Both the position numbers and the translations under genes were made by a program. A stretch of DNA of 64,000 nucleotides, from the NCBI GenBank assembly GCA_001898385.1, contig MKTT01000074.1, positions 62,001 to 126,000 on the forward strand, written 5' to 3'. Positions within the stretch are counted from its first letter, which is position 1; each line of letters opens with the position of its first letter. The stretch is from Planctomycetales bacterium 71-10. GTDB taxonomy: Bacteria; Planctomycetota; Planctomycetia; Isosphaerales; Isosphaeraceae. Shown piece by piece: positions 45,659-55,021 of the stretch. The notes under the pieces are model-generated. The model made no database searches, was not told the origin of the DNA, and was given only the letters and a program-made list of their open reading frames with translations.

Positions 45659-46942
45659 ATGGAAGCCTTTCAGTACCGCGGGAATCAGCTCCACTGCGAA
45701 GACGTCCCCGTCGCCAGGCTGGCGGAGGAGCACGGGACGCCGCTGTACGTCTACAGCGGGTCGGCGATCGTGGAGGCGCTGAAGACGCTGCAAGAGGCGT
45801 ACGCCGAGGTCGACCCGCTGGTCTGCTACTCGGTGAAGGCGAACTCGAACCTGGGCGTGCTGAAGCTGCTGGAGGCCAACGGCAGCGGGTTCGACGTGGT
45901 CTCCGGCGGCGAGCTGTTCCGCGTGCTGAAGGCGGGCGGCGACCCGGCGAAGACCGTGTTCGCGGGCGTCGGCAAGAGCGACCCCGAGATCGCCCAGGCC
46001 ATCGAGGCCGGCGTGCTGATGTTCAACGTCGAGAGCGAGGCCGAGCTGGACGCCATCGCCCGCGTGGCGACGTCGATGGGCCGGGTCGCGCCGATCGCGC
46101 TGCGGGTCAACCCCGACGTCGACCCCAAGACGCACCGCTACACGGCGACCGGCCAGAAGCAGTCGAAGTTCGGCGTGGACATCGAGCGGGCCCTGCGGAT
46201 CGCGGAGGCCGTGAAGGGGATGCCGAGCCTGACGATGATCGGCATGCACATGCACATCGGCTCGCAGATCACCACGGTCGAGCCCTACGCCAAGGCCGTC
46301 GCCAAGGGCGTGGAGCTGATCGCCAAGCTGCGCGAGATGGGCCACCCGATCGCCTGGTACAACATGGGCGGGGGGTACGGGATCGGCTACCGGGGGCCGG
46401 AGGCGAAGCCCATCAAGGAGTTCGCCGCGGCCATCCTGCCCGGGATCAAGGCGACGGGGTGCCGGCTGGCGATCGAGCCGGGGCGGGTGATCGCCGGGAA
46501 CGCCGGCGTGCTCGTGAGTCGTGTGTTATATACCAAGCAGTCGGGCGACAAGCGGTTCGTCATCCAGGACGCCGCCATGAACGACCTGATCCGGCCGGCG
46601 CTCTACGAGTCGTTCCACCGGATCTGGCCGGTGGCGGTGCCGGACGGGCTGCCGGCGCCTCCGGCCGACTACGAGGCCGAGATCCCCGGGACCGAGCCGC
46701 GGGACGTCGTCGGCCCGGTCTGCGAGAGCGGCGACTTCCTCGCCAAGGACCGGGCGCTGCCGCCGCTGGACCGGGGCGACCTCCTGGCGACGTTCTCGGC
46801 CGGCGCCTACGGCATGGTCATGGCCTCCAACTACAACACCCGCCCCCGCGCCGCCGAGGTGCTCGTCGAGGGGGACTCGGCCCGGCTGGTCCGCCGCCGC
46901 GAGACGCTCGACGACCTGGTCGCCGCGGAGGAGGGCCTGTAA
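45659..46942 (+). CDS. lysA: Diaminopimelate decarboxylase
   Basis: 427 residues from the ATG at 45659; a GTG at 45584 would add 25 residues that do not fit the family start. PLP lysine is K60 (CYSVKANSN). [36 protein letters not shown] and [11 protein letters not shown], with the catalytic Cys donated across the dimer, are all typical. It decarboxylates meso-diaminopimelate to lysine. A strong hairpin follows its stop. Confidence 0.92.
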   Translation: MEAFQYRGNQLHCEDVPVARLAEEHGTPLYVYSGSAIVEALKTLQEAYAEVDPLVCYSVKANSNLGVLKLLEANGSGFDVVSGGELFRVLKAGGDPAKTVFAGVGKSDPEIAQAIEAGVLMFNVESEAELDAIARVATSMGRVAPIALRVNPDVDPKTHRYTATGQKQSKFGVDIERALRIAEAVKGMPSLTMIGMHMHIGSQITTVEPYAKAVAKGVELIAKLREMGHPIAWYNMGGGYGIGYRGPEAKPIKEFAAAILPGIKATGCRLAIEPGRVIAGNAGVLVSRVLYTKQSGDKRFVIQDAAMNDLIRPALYESFHRIWPVAVPDGLPAPPADYEAEIPGTEPRDVVGPVCESGDFLAKDRALPPLDRGDLLATFSAGAYGMVMASNYNTRPRAAEVLVEGDSARLVRRRETLDDLVAAEEGL

Positions 46943-46950
46943 GCAGCGGC

Positions 46951-46974
46951 GGGGGGCCGGCCGCGCGGCCCCCC
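46951..46974 (+). terminator. Hairpin terminator after lysA
   Basis: GGGGGGCC (46951-46958) pairs perfectly with GGCCCCCC (46967-46974) around an 8-base loop, 8 bases after the lysA stop. No U-run. Confidence 0.55.
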
Positions 46975-47014
46975 GGGACGTCCCAACCCCACCGCATCGG
47001 ATCGGATCACTGCC

Positions 47015-49285
47015 ATGCGTCAACACAGCGTTCGCTCGATCGGCCGATGCGGGGAATCTCGGCAGGGCCGGCGGCGGGCCGTCGCCGTCGCGGCCCTCGC
47101 GGCGATGGGGTGGGCCTGGCCGGCCGTCGCGCCGACGGCCCTGGCGCAGGCGCCCGGCCCGGAGCTGTTCGCCACCCAGCCCAAGACGCCCGAGGAGCTC
47201 TGGGGGGCCGTCGACTACCTGTCGCGCACCGGCCAGCACCGCCAGGCCGTCCCCTACATCGAGGCGTTCGACAAGGCCGAGGTCGGCGACGCCGAGCTGC
47301 TCAAGATCCGCGACCGGTTCGGCCCCGGCTCGTTCCTCCGCCTGGCCGACGACCCGGCGACGAAGCCCTACGCCCAGCCCCTGGCCGACCGCCTCGTCGC
47401 GGCCTCCCGCAACCTCCAGGCCGACCCCGAGCGGATCAAGTCGTACATCCCCGCCCTCCTCGCCTCGAAGGAGGAGCAGGACTACGCCGTGGCCCGGCTC
47501 CGCGAGTCCGGCTCGTTCGCCGTGCCGGCGATCGTGGCCGAGATGCACAAGTACGGGCCGACCTCCCCCGAGCGCGAGCGCCTGGCCTACAACGCCGGCC
47601 GGCTCGACACGTCGTCGGTCCCGGCGTGGATCGCCGTGCTGGACAGCCCGGACGCCTCGCTCGCCCGCGACGCCGCCCACATCCTGGGCGACCTGGGGGA
47701 CCGCCGCGCGATCCCATTCCTGACCTTCCCCGCCGCCTCGCCCGAGTCCCCCGCGCCGGTGAAGCTCGCCGCGGCCCTGGCGATCGAGAAGCTGACCGGC
47801 AAGCCGTTCGAGCACCAGCCGAAGGCCCCGGTCCACACCCTGGACGACGCCGCCGAGGCCCTCGCCCGCCACCAGTACGAGCTGCCCAGCGAGCAGGTCC
47901 TCCTCTGGCAGTGGGACGCCGCGCAGGGCGTCCCCGCGCCGTACCTGGCGAAGAAGGTGGACGTGGAGGGGATCTTCGGCGGCAAGCTCGCCGGCCAGGC
48001 GCTCCTGCTGGAGCCGAAGAACCGCCGGGCGCAGGTGGTCCGCCTGGGCTTCCTGCTGGAGCGGGCCGTGGACCGGGTCGGCTACGTCAACTTCCCCGCG
48101 AAGGACCAGGAGACCTACGCCGAGGTCCTCGCCGCCGGCCCCGAGGTGTTGGGCGACCTCCTCCGCGGCGCGATCGCGACCGACCGGCCCACCCTGGCCG
48201 CCGCCACGGCGGAGGCGCTGGGGAAGGTCGCCGACCCCGCGCTGGCCGCCCAGGGGGGCCGGCCGCACCCGCTGGTGGAGGCCCTCTCGGCCCCCGGCCG
48301 CCGGCTCCAGCTCGCCGCGGCGAAGGCCATCGTCGACCTCGGGCCGTCGAGCCCGTTCCCCGGGTCGAGCCGCGTCGTGCCGACGCTCGCCCGGTTCCTG
48401 CTCAACGGCGAGAAGCCGAGGGCCGTGGTGGTCGACGGCAACCCCGCGCGGGCCGCCCAGGTGGCCGGCGCCCTCCGCGGCCTGGGCTACGAGGCCGACG
48501 CCGAGACCACCGGCGAGGCCGGCTTCCGCGCCGCGACCCAGTCGGCCGACGTCGAACTGGTCCTCGCGGCCCACGATAACGCCGCCGGCTCGTGGGACGT
48601 CCAGGACGTCCTCTCGACCTTCCGCGGCGACGCCCGCACCTCGCTCCTGCCGCTGTTCATCTACGGGCCGAAGGACCTGGAGTACCGCCGGCCGAACCTG
48701 GCCGCCAACTACCCCGGCGTCAAGTTCATCGTCCACACCGACGACCCCGCGGCGCTGGAGCGGCAGATCGGCGGCCGGCCCTCGCGGCTGAGCGACGAGG
48801 AGCGGATCTCCCAGGCGAAGCAGGCCGCCGAGACCCTGGCGACGATCGCGGCCCGCCCCCGCAGCCTGTTCGCGCCGGACCTGGCCGCCGTCGGCGAGAC
48901 CCTCTCCGGCGCGATCGGCCTGCACGACGTCGAGGGCCACGTCGCCGCGACGCTCGCCGACGTCCCCTCGCCCCAGGCGCAGCGGGCGCTCGCCGACGCG
49001 ATCCTCGACGCCTCCCGCGACGTCGCCCTGCGGCGCGACGGCGCCCGCCGGCTCGCCCGCAGCCTCCAGCGCTTCGGCCCGCTGCTCGCCGCCGACCAGG
49101 AGGTCAAGCTCGCCGAGGCCTACGCCGCCGAGGACGACCCCGAGCTGCACACCGGCCTGGGCGCGGTCCTGGGGGCGCTCCGCCGCACGTCGCGCGACGC
49201 CGAGAGGCCCGCCGGAGCGACCTTCGGCCCCGACCGGCCCGTCGAGCCGCCGCCGGCCGCACCGGCGGAGGACGCCGCCCGCTGA
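47015..49285 (+). CDS. Exported HEAT-repeat protein with a degenerate receiver-like domain
   Basis: 756 residues. A long signal peptide ends near [12 protein letters not shown]-like helical repeats occupy about 50-460 (for example [40 protein letters not shown]). At about 468-565 there is a receiver-like unit: [55 protein letters not shown] and [14 protein letters not shown]. The usual phospho-acceptor position has 'AAHDN' instead of the 'DxxLLD' order. More helical repeats follow. A receiver-like fold outside the cytoplasm cannot be phosphorylated in the normal way, so a scaffold role is likely. A sigma-54 activator gene without a receiver follows on the same strand. Confidence 0.7.
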   Translation: MRQHSVRSIGRCGESRQGRRRAVAVAALAAMGWAWPAVAPTALAQAPGPELFATQPKTPEELWGAVDYLSRTGQHRQAVPYIEAFDKAEVGDAELLKIRDRFGPGSFLRLADDPATKPYAQPLADRLVAASRNLQADPERIKSYIPALLASKEEQDYAVARLRESGSFAVPAIVAEMHKYGPTSPERERLAYNAGRLDTSSVPAWIAVLDSPDASLARDAAHILGDLGDRRAIPFLTFPAASPESPAPVKLAAALAIEKLTGKPFEHQPKAPVHTLDDAAEALARHQYELPSEQVLLWQWDAAQGVPAPYLAKKVDVEGIFGGKLAGQALLLEPKNRRAQVVRLGFLLERAVDRVGYVNFPAKDQETYAEVLAAGPEVLGDLLRGAIATDRPTLAAATAEALGKVADPALAAQGGRPHPLVEALSAPGRRLQLAAAKAIVDLGPSSPFPGSSRVVPTLARFLLNGEKPRAVVVDGNPARAAQVAGALRGLGYEADAETTGEAGFRAATQSADVELVLAAHDNAAGSWDVQDVLSTFRGDARTSLLPLFIYGPKDLEYRRPNLAANYPGVKFIVHTDDPAALERQIGGRPSRLSDEERISQAKQAAETLATIAARPRSLFAPDLAAVGETLSGAIGLHDVEGHVAATLADVPSPQAQRALADAILDASRDVALRRDGARRLARSLQRFGPLLAADQEVKLAEAYAAEDDPELHTGLGAVLGALRRTSRDAERPAGATFGPDRPVEPPPAAPAEDAAR

Positions 49286-49340
49286 GGCCGACCGGCCCGC
49301 CCGCACCCAGGACGCCGCAACACCAGGAACGGCCCGATCC

Positions 49341-50543
49341 ATGCCCATCGAGTCCCGGCCGAGCTACGGTCACCCGCTCAAACCCTCGCCCCGAGGGCCG
49401 GGGTCGGACTCCGTATCCGACCCCAACGCCCCGCTGCCGGGCGTGATCGGCGCCGCCTCGGCCATGCGCGAGGTCTTCAAGACCACCCGCCAGGTCGCCC
49501 CTTCGCGCGCCTGCGTCCTCATCGTCGGCGAGACCGGCACGGGCAAGGAGCTGATCGCCCGCGCCGTCCACGACCTCAGCCCGCGCTCCACCGGCCCCTA
49601 CATCCGCGTCAACTGCGGCGCCCTGACCGAGAGCCTGCTGGAATCCGAGCTGTTCGGGCACGTCAAGGGGTCGTTCACCGGCGCCGTCGACAACCGTACC
49701 GGCCGCTTCGAGGCCGCCCACACAGGCACCATCTTCCTCGACGAGGTGAACAGCACCTCGCCCAAGCTCCAGGTGAAGCTCCTCCGCGTCCTGCAGGAGG
49801 GGGAGTTCGAGCGCGTCGGCGACAACAACACCAAGAAGGTCGACACCCGCATCGTCGCCGCCACCAACCGCGACCTCCTCGACGAGATCGACACCGGCCG
49901 ATTCCGCGAGGACCTGTACTATCGCCTCAACGTCGTCCCCATCTACCTCCCCCCCCTGCGCGAGCGCCGGGACGACGTGGAGCTGCTGGTCACGGCCTTC
50001 CTCAAGCGATACGCCGAGCAGAACCGCAAGGACGTGCGCCGCGTCCAGCCCGAGGCCATGCGGCGGCTCCGCGAGCACGACTGGCCGGGGAACGTCCGCG
50101 AGCTTCAGAACTACGTCGAGCGCGCCGTGATCCTGGGCGACGGGCCGGAGCTGACGGTCGAGCACCTGCCCCCCCAGCTCCGCGGCGAGGCCTCCCCGCG
50201 CCCGATCCGCCACCGCGGCGGCTCGGGGGCCGACTTCGCCGCCCTCACCTCGGAGCTGGTCCGCCAGGGGATCCGCGCCGCCGGCCCCAACGCCAACGAC
50301 CTGCACGACCGGGTCGTCGGCCAGGTGGAGCGCGAGCTGATCCAGCAGGTCTTGCAGACGTGCGACCGCGTGCAGATCAAGGCGGCGGCCCGGCTGGGCA
50401 TCAACCGCAACACGCTGCACAAGAAGCTCTCGGAATACCGCATCGACGAGAACGCCCCGGCCGCCCCCCCGGCCAACGGCGACGGCGAAGAGGCCCACGA
50501 CGGCGGACGGACCGGCGACGCCTACCACCCCAACGACGAGTGA
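49341..50543 (+). CDS. Sigma-54-dependent activator without a receiver domain
   Basis: 400 residues. The AAA+ domain begins almost at once: Walker A GETGTGKE (63-70), sigma-54 loop GSFTGA (110-115), Walker [11 protein letters not shown], and [13 protein letters not shown]. The C-terminus has a Fis-type HTH ([21 protein letters not shown]). The ~30-residue N-terminus has no sensor domain, so it is either constitutively active or controlled by a partner protein, as with PspF-like activators. It follows the exported HEAT/receiver-like protein and is 8 bases before the methyltransferase gene. Confidence 0.88.
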   Translation: MPIESRPSYGHPLKPSPRGPGSDSVSDPNAPLPGVIGAASAMREVFKTTRQVAPSRACVLIVGETGTGKELIARAVHDLSPRSTGPYIRVNCGALTESLLESELFGHVKGSFTGAVDNRTGRFEAAHTGTIFLDEVNSTSPKLQVKLLRVLQEGEFERVGDNNTKKVDTRIVAATNRDLLDEIDTGRFREDLYYRLNVVPIYLPPLRERRDDVELLVTAFLKRYAEQNRKDVRRVQPEAMRRLREHDWPGNVRELQNYVERAVILGDGPELTVEHLPPQLRGEASPRPIRHRGGSGADFAALTSELVRQGIRAAGPNANDLHDRVVGQVERELIQQVLQTCDRVQIKAAARLGINRNTLHKKLSEYRIDENAPAAPPANGDGEEAHDGGRTGDAYHPNDE

Positions 50544-50551
50544 GCCCCCCC

Positions 50552-51538
50552 ATGCGGAAAGCCGACCTCTCGCCCCCCGGATCCGACGGGGCGGCGCCGG
50601 CCCCCGGCGCGCGGAACGCCAGCCGATCGAGGCCCGAGCCGATCGAACTCGACCGTTTATACGCGGGCGACAGCCTGCACCTGTTGCCCCGGATCCCCGA
50701 CGCCTCGATCGACCTGGTTTTCGCCGACCCCCCCTTCAACATCGGCTATGATTACGATGTCTACGACGACGCCCGCGACTCCGACGCCTACCTCGACTGG
50801 ACGAGGCGCTGGGGCCGTCAAGTCGTTCGTGCGCTCAAGCCCGACGGGACGTTCTGGCTCGCGATCGGCGACGAATACGCCGCCGAGATGAAGTGGATCT
50901 TCCACCGCGAGCTGGGGCTCACCCTGCGGTCCTGGGTGGTCTGGTACTATACGTTTGGGGTCCACTGCCGACGTAAATTCGCCCGCAGCCACGCCCACCT
51001 GTTGTACTTCTTGAAGGACCCCAAACGTTTCACCTTCAACGCCGACGACCCGAGCATCCGGGTGCCGTCGGCGCGCCAGCTCGTCTACGACGACCTCCGC
51101 GCCAACCCCAACGGCCGGCTCCCCGACGACACCTGGATCCTCCGCCCCCAGGACATGGCCCAGGGCTTCGACCCGGGCGAGGACACCTGGTACTTCCCCC
51201 GCGTCTGCGGCACGTTCAAGGAACGCGCCGGGTTCCACGGCTGCCAGATGCCCGAGCAGGTGCTCGGCCGGATCATCCGCGCCAGCTCCAACCCGGGCGA
51301 GACCGTGCTCGACCCCTTCTCCGGCAGCGGCACGACCCTGACCGTCGCCCGGAAGCTCCACCGCCGCTACCTGGGCTTCGAACTGTCCGACGACTACGCC
51401 GACCGCGCCCGCAAGCGCCTGGAAGCCGCCCAACCCGGCCAGGATCTCGAAGGCGGCCCCGACCCCCTGGCCGGCGGCCGCAGGACCCCCGACCAGCCCC
51501 CCGCCCGCCGACGGGCGACCAAGCAGGCCGGGGCGTGA
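50552..51538 (+). CDS. Beta-class DNA methyltransferase (N6-adenine or N4-cytosine)
   Basis: 328 residues. The catalytic motif [10 protein letters not shown] (Asp59) precedes the AdoMet motif [16 protein letters not shown] near residue 250, the beta-class order, so the target-recognition region lies between them ([20 protein letters not shown] and onward). [29 protein letters not shown] is the typical start. It methylates adenine or cytosine in a specific site. No restriction enzyme gene adjoins it, so it is an orphan enzyme, perhaps regulatory. A basic tail (RRATKQAGA) is added. It is almost contiguous with the sigma-54 activator gene. Confidence 0.85.
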   Translation: MRKADLSPPGSDGAAPAPGARNASRSRPEPIELDRLYAGDSLHLLPRIPDASIDLVFADPPFNIGYDYDVYDDARDSDAYLDWTRRWGRQVVRALKPDGTFWLAIGDEYAAEMKWIFHRELGLTLRSWVVWYYTFGVHCRRKFARSHAHLLYFLKDPKRFTFNADDPSIRVPSARQLVYDDLRANPNGRLPDDTWILRPQDMAQGFDPGEDTWYFPRVCGTFKERAGFHGCQMPEQVLGRIIRASSNPGETVLDPFSGSGTTLTVARKLHRRYLGFELSDDYADRARKRLEAAQPGQDLEGGPDPLAGGRRTPDQPPARRRATKQAGA

Positions 51539-51918
51539 AGGGGCGGACCTGCCGAGGCCGCCCCTGACGCTCCCCTCGATCTCGCGGCCCTCGCCGCGCC
51601 CCGACGCCCGAGACGTTCGGGAATATCCCTGTCACGCCCGCCGCGCGGTTCGACATAGGCTCGGCGGGCGTCTCCTGTCGCATCATCCACTTCATTTGCG
51701 AATGCAAGGATGAGGCGACGAGCGCCACGGCGAAACATTAAAGCATTTCCACGCCGCCGGTCGTTCGGCGGGGATGCAGATGGGCTGCGGCAGGCCATCG
51801 GCCTGGCGCCCCTTCTCATTCCTCGCCCCCATGCGTTACGATCCCGGCGGCGACTGCGCCGGGCGTCCGACGGGATGGGGCGCGAGGCCGTCGCCCGACA
51901 CCAGGATGGAGCCGACTC
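51539..51918. other. Intergenic region before the GLWxW-repeat gene cluster
   Basis: 380 bases between the methyltransferase stop and the first gene of the tandem cluster. It contains a less GC-rich stretch at about 51680-51755 (CACTTCATTTGCGAATGCAA ... AACATTAAAGC), which is a likely place for a promoter, but no clear -35/-10 or -24/-12 pair is visible. No coding evidence. Confidence 0.4.
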
Positions 51919-53397
51919 ATGATGAGGATGCAGGGACGATCGCGGCGGGCCCGGCGGGCCGCCTGGGGCGTGGAGGCCCTGGAGGGGCGTCGGCTGATGA
52001 CGGCCGGCCTCATGGCCCAGTTCGCGCCCGGGTGGGGGGACGCGGTCGACGTCCGCTTCGACCACTACACGACGGGCTTCCAGGAGTCGGCCGGCCGGGT
52101 CCCGATCACGCTCACCCGCGGGGGGGACCTGACGCTGGGCGCGACGGCCCGCGTCCGGACCTCGACGGTCGATGCCGTGGAGGGCTACGACTACGTCGGC
52201 CTCGACCAGCCCGTGGTGTTCGCGCCGGGCTCCGCGACGGCGACGTTCTACCTGACGATCCTGGACGACGCGATCTCCGAGCCCGAGACGAAGGCCCTGT
52301 ACCTCCAGGTCTACGGGACGAGCGACGTGATCTCGTCCGAGACCGTCGCGTCGATGATGGTCCTGATCGGCGACGACGAGCCGGGGAGCGGGACGCCGCT
52401 GACGTTCCACGCCTTCGGCGACGCCGGGCTCTGGACGTACAACGACGTGGAGGGCTACCGCAAGATCAACGACGCCTCGCCGGAGGCGATCCATCCCGCG
52501 CCGAACCGCGGCGCGTACCTGGACTTCGGCAAGTCCGGCCTGTGGTACTGGGACGCGCTCACCGGCTACGAGAAGCTCAATAACGCCGACCCGCAGGGGA
52601 TCCTGACCTCGGACCAGGGCGATTCGCTGCTGATCGACTTCGGGGCCGGCGGGCTCTGGGCGTGGTCGCGGGCCGGCGGCTTCTCCTACATCACCGACGT
52701 CGACCCCGAGGCGATGGCGGGGACGGCCGAGCGCGGGCTCGTCGACTTCGGCCGCGCCGGGCTGTGGGCGTTCGACTTCAACGCCTCCGCGCTGTGGCCG
52801 TTCGGGGCGACGACGTGGACGAAGCTCGACGACCAGAGCCCCGAGGCGATCGCCGTCGCCGGCGGGACGTTCTACGCCGATTACGGCGCCCGCGGGCTCT
52901 GGCGGGTGGGCACGAGCATCACCACCGCCTCGGAGTCGAACGGGGGCCAGGTCCAGTACAGGACCGTGATGGATCAGATCAACCCGGCCGACCCGGGGAC
53001 CATCGCGTCGACCGCGGACGGCCTGTTCGTCGACTTCGGCGCCGCCGGCCTGTGGAACTTCGACGGCGCCTGGACCAAGGTCAATGACGTCGCGCCTCGG
53101 GCCACCTGGGCCGCCGACGACGGCCTTTACCTGAACTACGGCGCCGCCGGCCTCTGGCGGTTGGCCGGCGGGACGTGGACGAAGCTCAACGACTCCGCCC
53201 CCGCGCGGGCGTCCTACGCCACGCCCGTCGTCGCGTACCAGACGCCGCAGGCCGCGTTCGACCTGGACTACGGCGACGCCGGCCTCTGGCGGTGGTCGAC
53301 GTCGACCGGATGGAAGAAGCTCACCAACGCGAGGGCGACGGCGTTGGGGACGGCGAGGCTGGACACCGGGGTCGGCTACGGGATCATCCCGGCCTGA
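51919..53397 (+). CDS. GLWxW-repeat surface protein 1 (Calx-beta plus eight repeats)
   Basis: 492 residues. Basic N-terminus with LEGRRLMTAG at about 21-30. A Calx-beta-like domain follows (about 35-155: ESAGRVPITLTRGGDLTLGA, AVEGYDYVGLDQPVVFAPGS, TFYLTILDDAISEPE). Then eight repeats of about 35-45 residues, each with 'D-(F/Y)-G-x-x-GLW': FGDAGLWTY, FGKSGLWYW, FGAGGLWAW, FGRAGLWAF, YGARGLWRV, FGAAGLWNF, YGAAGLWRL, YGDAGLWRW. Most repeats continue with 'W-x-K-L-N-(D/N)-x-x-P'. The ribosome site is GGATGGAG. It is probably exported; the fold may be a beta-propeller. This is one of the two family members with no extra N-terminal domain. Confidence 0.75.
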   Translation: MMRMQGRSRRARRAAWGVEALEGRRLMTAGLMAQFAPGWGDAVDVRFDHYTTGFQESAGRVPITLTRGGDLTLGATARVRTSTVDAVEGYDYVGLDQPVVFAPGSATATFYLTILDDAISEPETKALYLQVYGTSDVISSETVASMMVLIGDDEPGSGTPLTFHAFGDAGLWTYNDVEGYRKINDASPEAIHPAPNRGAYLDFGKSGLWYWDALTGYEKLNNADPQGILTSDQGDSLLIDFGAGGLWAWSRAGGFSYITDVDPEAMAGTAERGLVDFGRAGLWAFDFNASALWPFGATTWTKLDDQSPEAIAVAGGTFYADYGARGLWRVGTSITTASESNGGQVQYRTVMDQINPADPGTIASTADGLFVDFGAAGLWNFDGAWTKVNDVAPRATWAADDGLYLNYGAAGLWRLAGGTWTKLNDSAPARASYATPVVAYQTPQAAFDLDYGDAGLWRWSTSTGWKKLTNARATALGTARLDTGVGYGIIPA

Positions 53398-53425
53398 CGC
53401 CCCGTCCCGACGTCCTCGCGCGGGC

Positions 53426-53444
53426 GCCCGGCGCGGCGCCGGGC
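53426..53444 (+). terminator. Hairpin between repeat-protein genes 1 and 2
   Basis: GCCCGGCG and CGCCGGGC pair perfectly around a CGG loop, 29 bases after the stop of gene 1. It may end transcription or only attenuate it. Confidence 0.4.
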
Positions 53445-53524
53445 CGCCCGCCCCTCTCGCCAGCTTCGCCGGCCCCATCCGACGCCGAGACGGGGCCGGC
53501 CGCACACCTGGGATGGAGCCTCGA

Positions 53525-54865
53525 ATGATTCGCGCGCAGAAGGCCCCGCGGCGACGCGGGCGGACGCCGTCGTTGGAGACGCTGGAGGACCGTCGGCTGC
53601 CGGCGACGGGGATCGTCTCCCTCATCCAGTTCGCCGCCGGCTCGACCCGGACCGTGGCCGAGTCGGCCGGGAGGCTGACGTTCACCGTCGAGCGCACCGG
53701 CGACCTGTCGGCCGCGGCGACGGTCGACGTGAAGACGTTCGCCGGCACGGCGCTGGAGGGATACGACTACGCGCCGTACCGCGGCACGTTGACGTTCGCC
53801 GCCGGCCAGTCGACGGCGACGTTCGTCGTGACCATCGTCAACGACAAGGTCGCGGAGGCGCAGTACAAGGCGTTCGTCGTCACCCTCTCCAACCCCTCGG
53901 AGGGCACCGGCCTGGCCGGGCGGTCGTCGGCCGACGTCTACATCCTGGACGACGAGCCCGCCAGCGCCCTGCCGATCAGCTTCATCGACTACGGCCCCTA
54001 CGGCGTCTGGTCGTACGACGCCGTCTCCGGATTCGGCCGGGTCACCTCCGACGACCCCCAGCAGGTGGTGGGGTCGACGAACCGCAACGCCTACATGGAC
54101 CTCGGCCCGAACGGCCTCTGGACCTGGGACGCGGTGCGCGGCCTGCGCAAGCTCTCCGCGGCCGACCCGCAGCAGATCGTCGTCATCAACGACGCCTGGA
54201 CCCGCGCCGAGGACGTCGTCCTGGCCGATTTCGGGGCCGACGGCCTGTGGCGATACAGCGAGTCCCAGGGCTGGAGGATGATCACCACCGGCGACGCCCG
54301 CGCGATCGTCCTGGACGACCAGACCGCGTACATCGACTTCGGCCCCGGCGGCCTCTGGCGCTGGAGCGACCAGACGCCCTGGCTGAAGCTCAGCGACGCG
54401 GGCCCCGAGGGGATGGCCGCGGACGCCGGCGTCCTGTTCGTCGACCGCGGGGCGGGCGGGACCTGGCGCTGGACTTCGGCCGCCGGCTGGCGCCAGATCG
54501 GCACGGGCGACCCCCAGGCCGTCGCCTCCGTCGGCGACAAGCTGTTCGCCGACTACGGCGCCGCCGGCCTCTGGACCTGGACCGCCGCCGCCGGCTGGAC
54601 CCTCTTCAACAAGGCCGACGTCCGCTCGATGGTCGCCGTCGACGGCGTCCTGTACCTCGAATACGGCTCGTTCGGCCTGTGGACCTGGAGCGACGCCCAG
54701 GGCATGAAGAAGCAGACCGGATCGGCCGTGGAGTCCCTGATCGCCAGCCCCGGCGCGATGCGGGTCCTCGTCGACCAGGGCTCGGCCGGCCTCTGGGCCT
54801 GGACCTCCGCCGGCTATTCGCGGATCAACGCGGCCGACCCGGACTCGACCGGGAGGACGGCGTGA
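53525..54865 (+). CDS. GLWxW-repeat surface protein 2 (Calx-beta plus eight repeats)
   Basis: 446 residues from the ATG at 53525; an in-frame ATG at 53513 adds four residues. LETLEDRRLPATG follows a basic start. Calx-beta at about 30-145 (ESAGRLTFTVERTGDLSAAA, ALEGYDYAPYRGTLTFAAGQ, VTIVNDKVAEAQYKAF). Eight repeats follow: YGPYGVWSY, LGPNGLWTW, FGADGLWRY, FGPGGLWRW, RGAGGTWRW, YGAAGLWTW, YGSFGLWTW, QGSAGLWAW. The linkers are more diverged than in protein 1 (the 'KLN' element is often lost). Same gene order and strand as its neighbours; no upstream promoter is obvious. Confidence 0.75.
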   Translation: MIRAQKAPRRRGRTPSLETLEDRRLPATGIVSLIQFAAGSTRTVAESAGRLTFTVERTGDLSAAATVDVKTFAGTALEGYDYAPYRGTLTFAAGQSTATFVVTIVNDKVAEAQYKAFVVTLSNPSEGTGLAGRSSADVYILDDEPASALPISFIDYGPYGVWSYDAVSGFGRVTSDDPQQVVGSTNRNAYMDLGPNGLWTWDAVRGLRKLSAADPQQIVVINDAWTRAEDVVLADFGADGLWRYSESQGWRMITTGDARAIVLDDQTAYIDFGPGGLWRWSDQTPWLKLSDAGPEGMAADAGVLFVDRGAGGTWRWTSAAGWRQIGTGDPQAVASVGDKLFADYGAAGLWTWTAAAGWTLFNKADVRSMVAVDGVLYLEYGSFGLWTWSDAQGMKKQTGSAVESLIASPGAMRVLVDQGSAGLWAWTSAGYSRINAADPDSTGRTA

Positions 54866-55021
54866 CGCCGAAGATGAATTTTTCCAAATTTTAACACGTC
54901 GGCGTCGGCGAGGGTTACATTCCATTAAATATGTAGTAGGAGGATGCCGCCGGCTCCCCGACGGCCCAGCCCGCCTGCCATCCCGCGTCGACTTCGCGGT
55001 CGACGCGATGGAATCCCTCCC

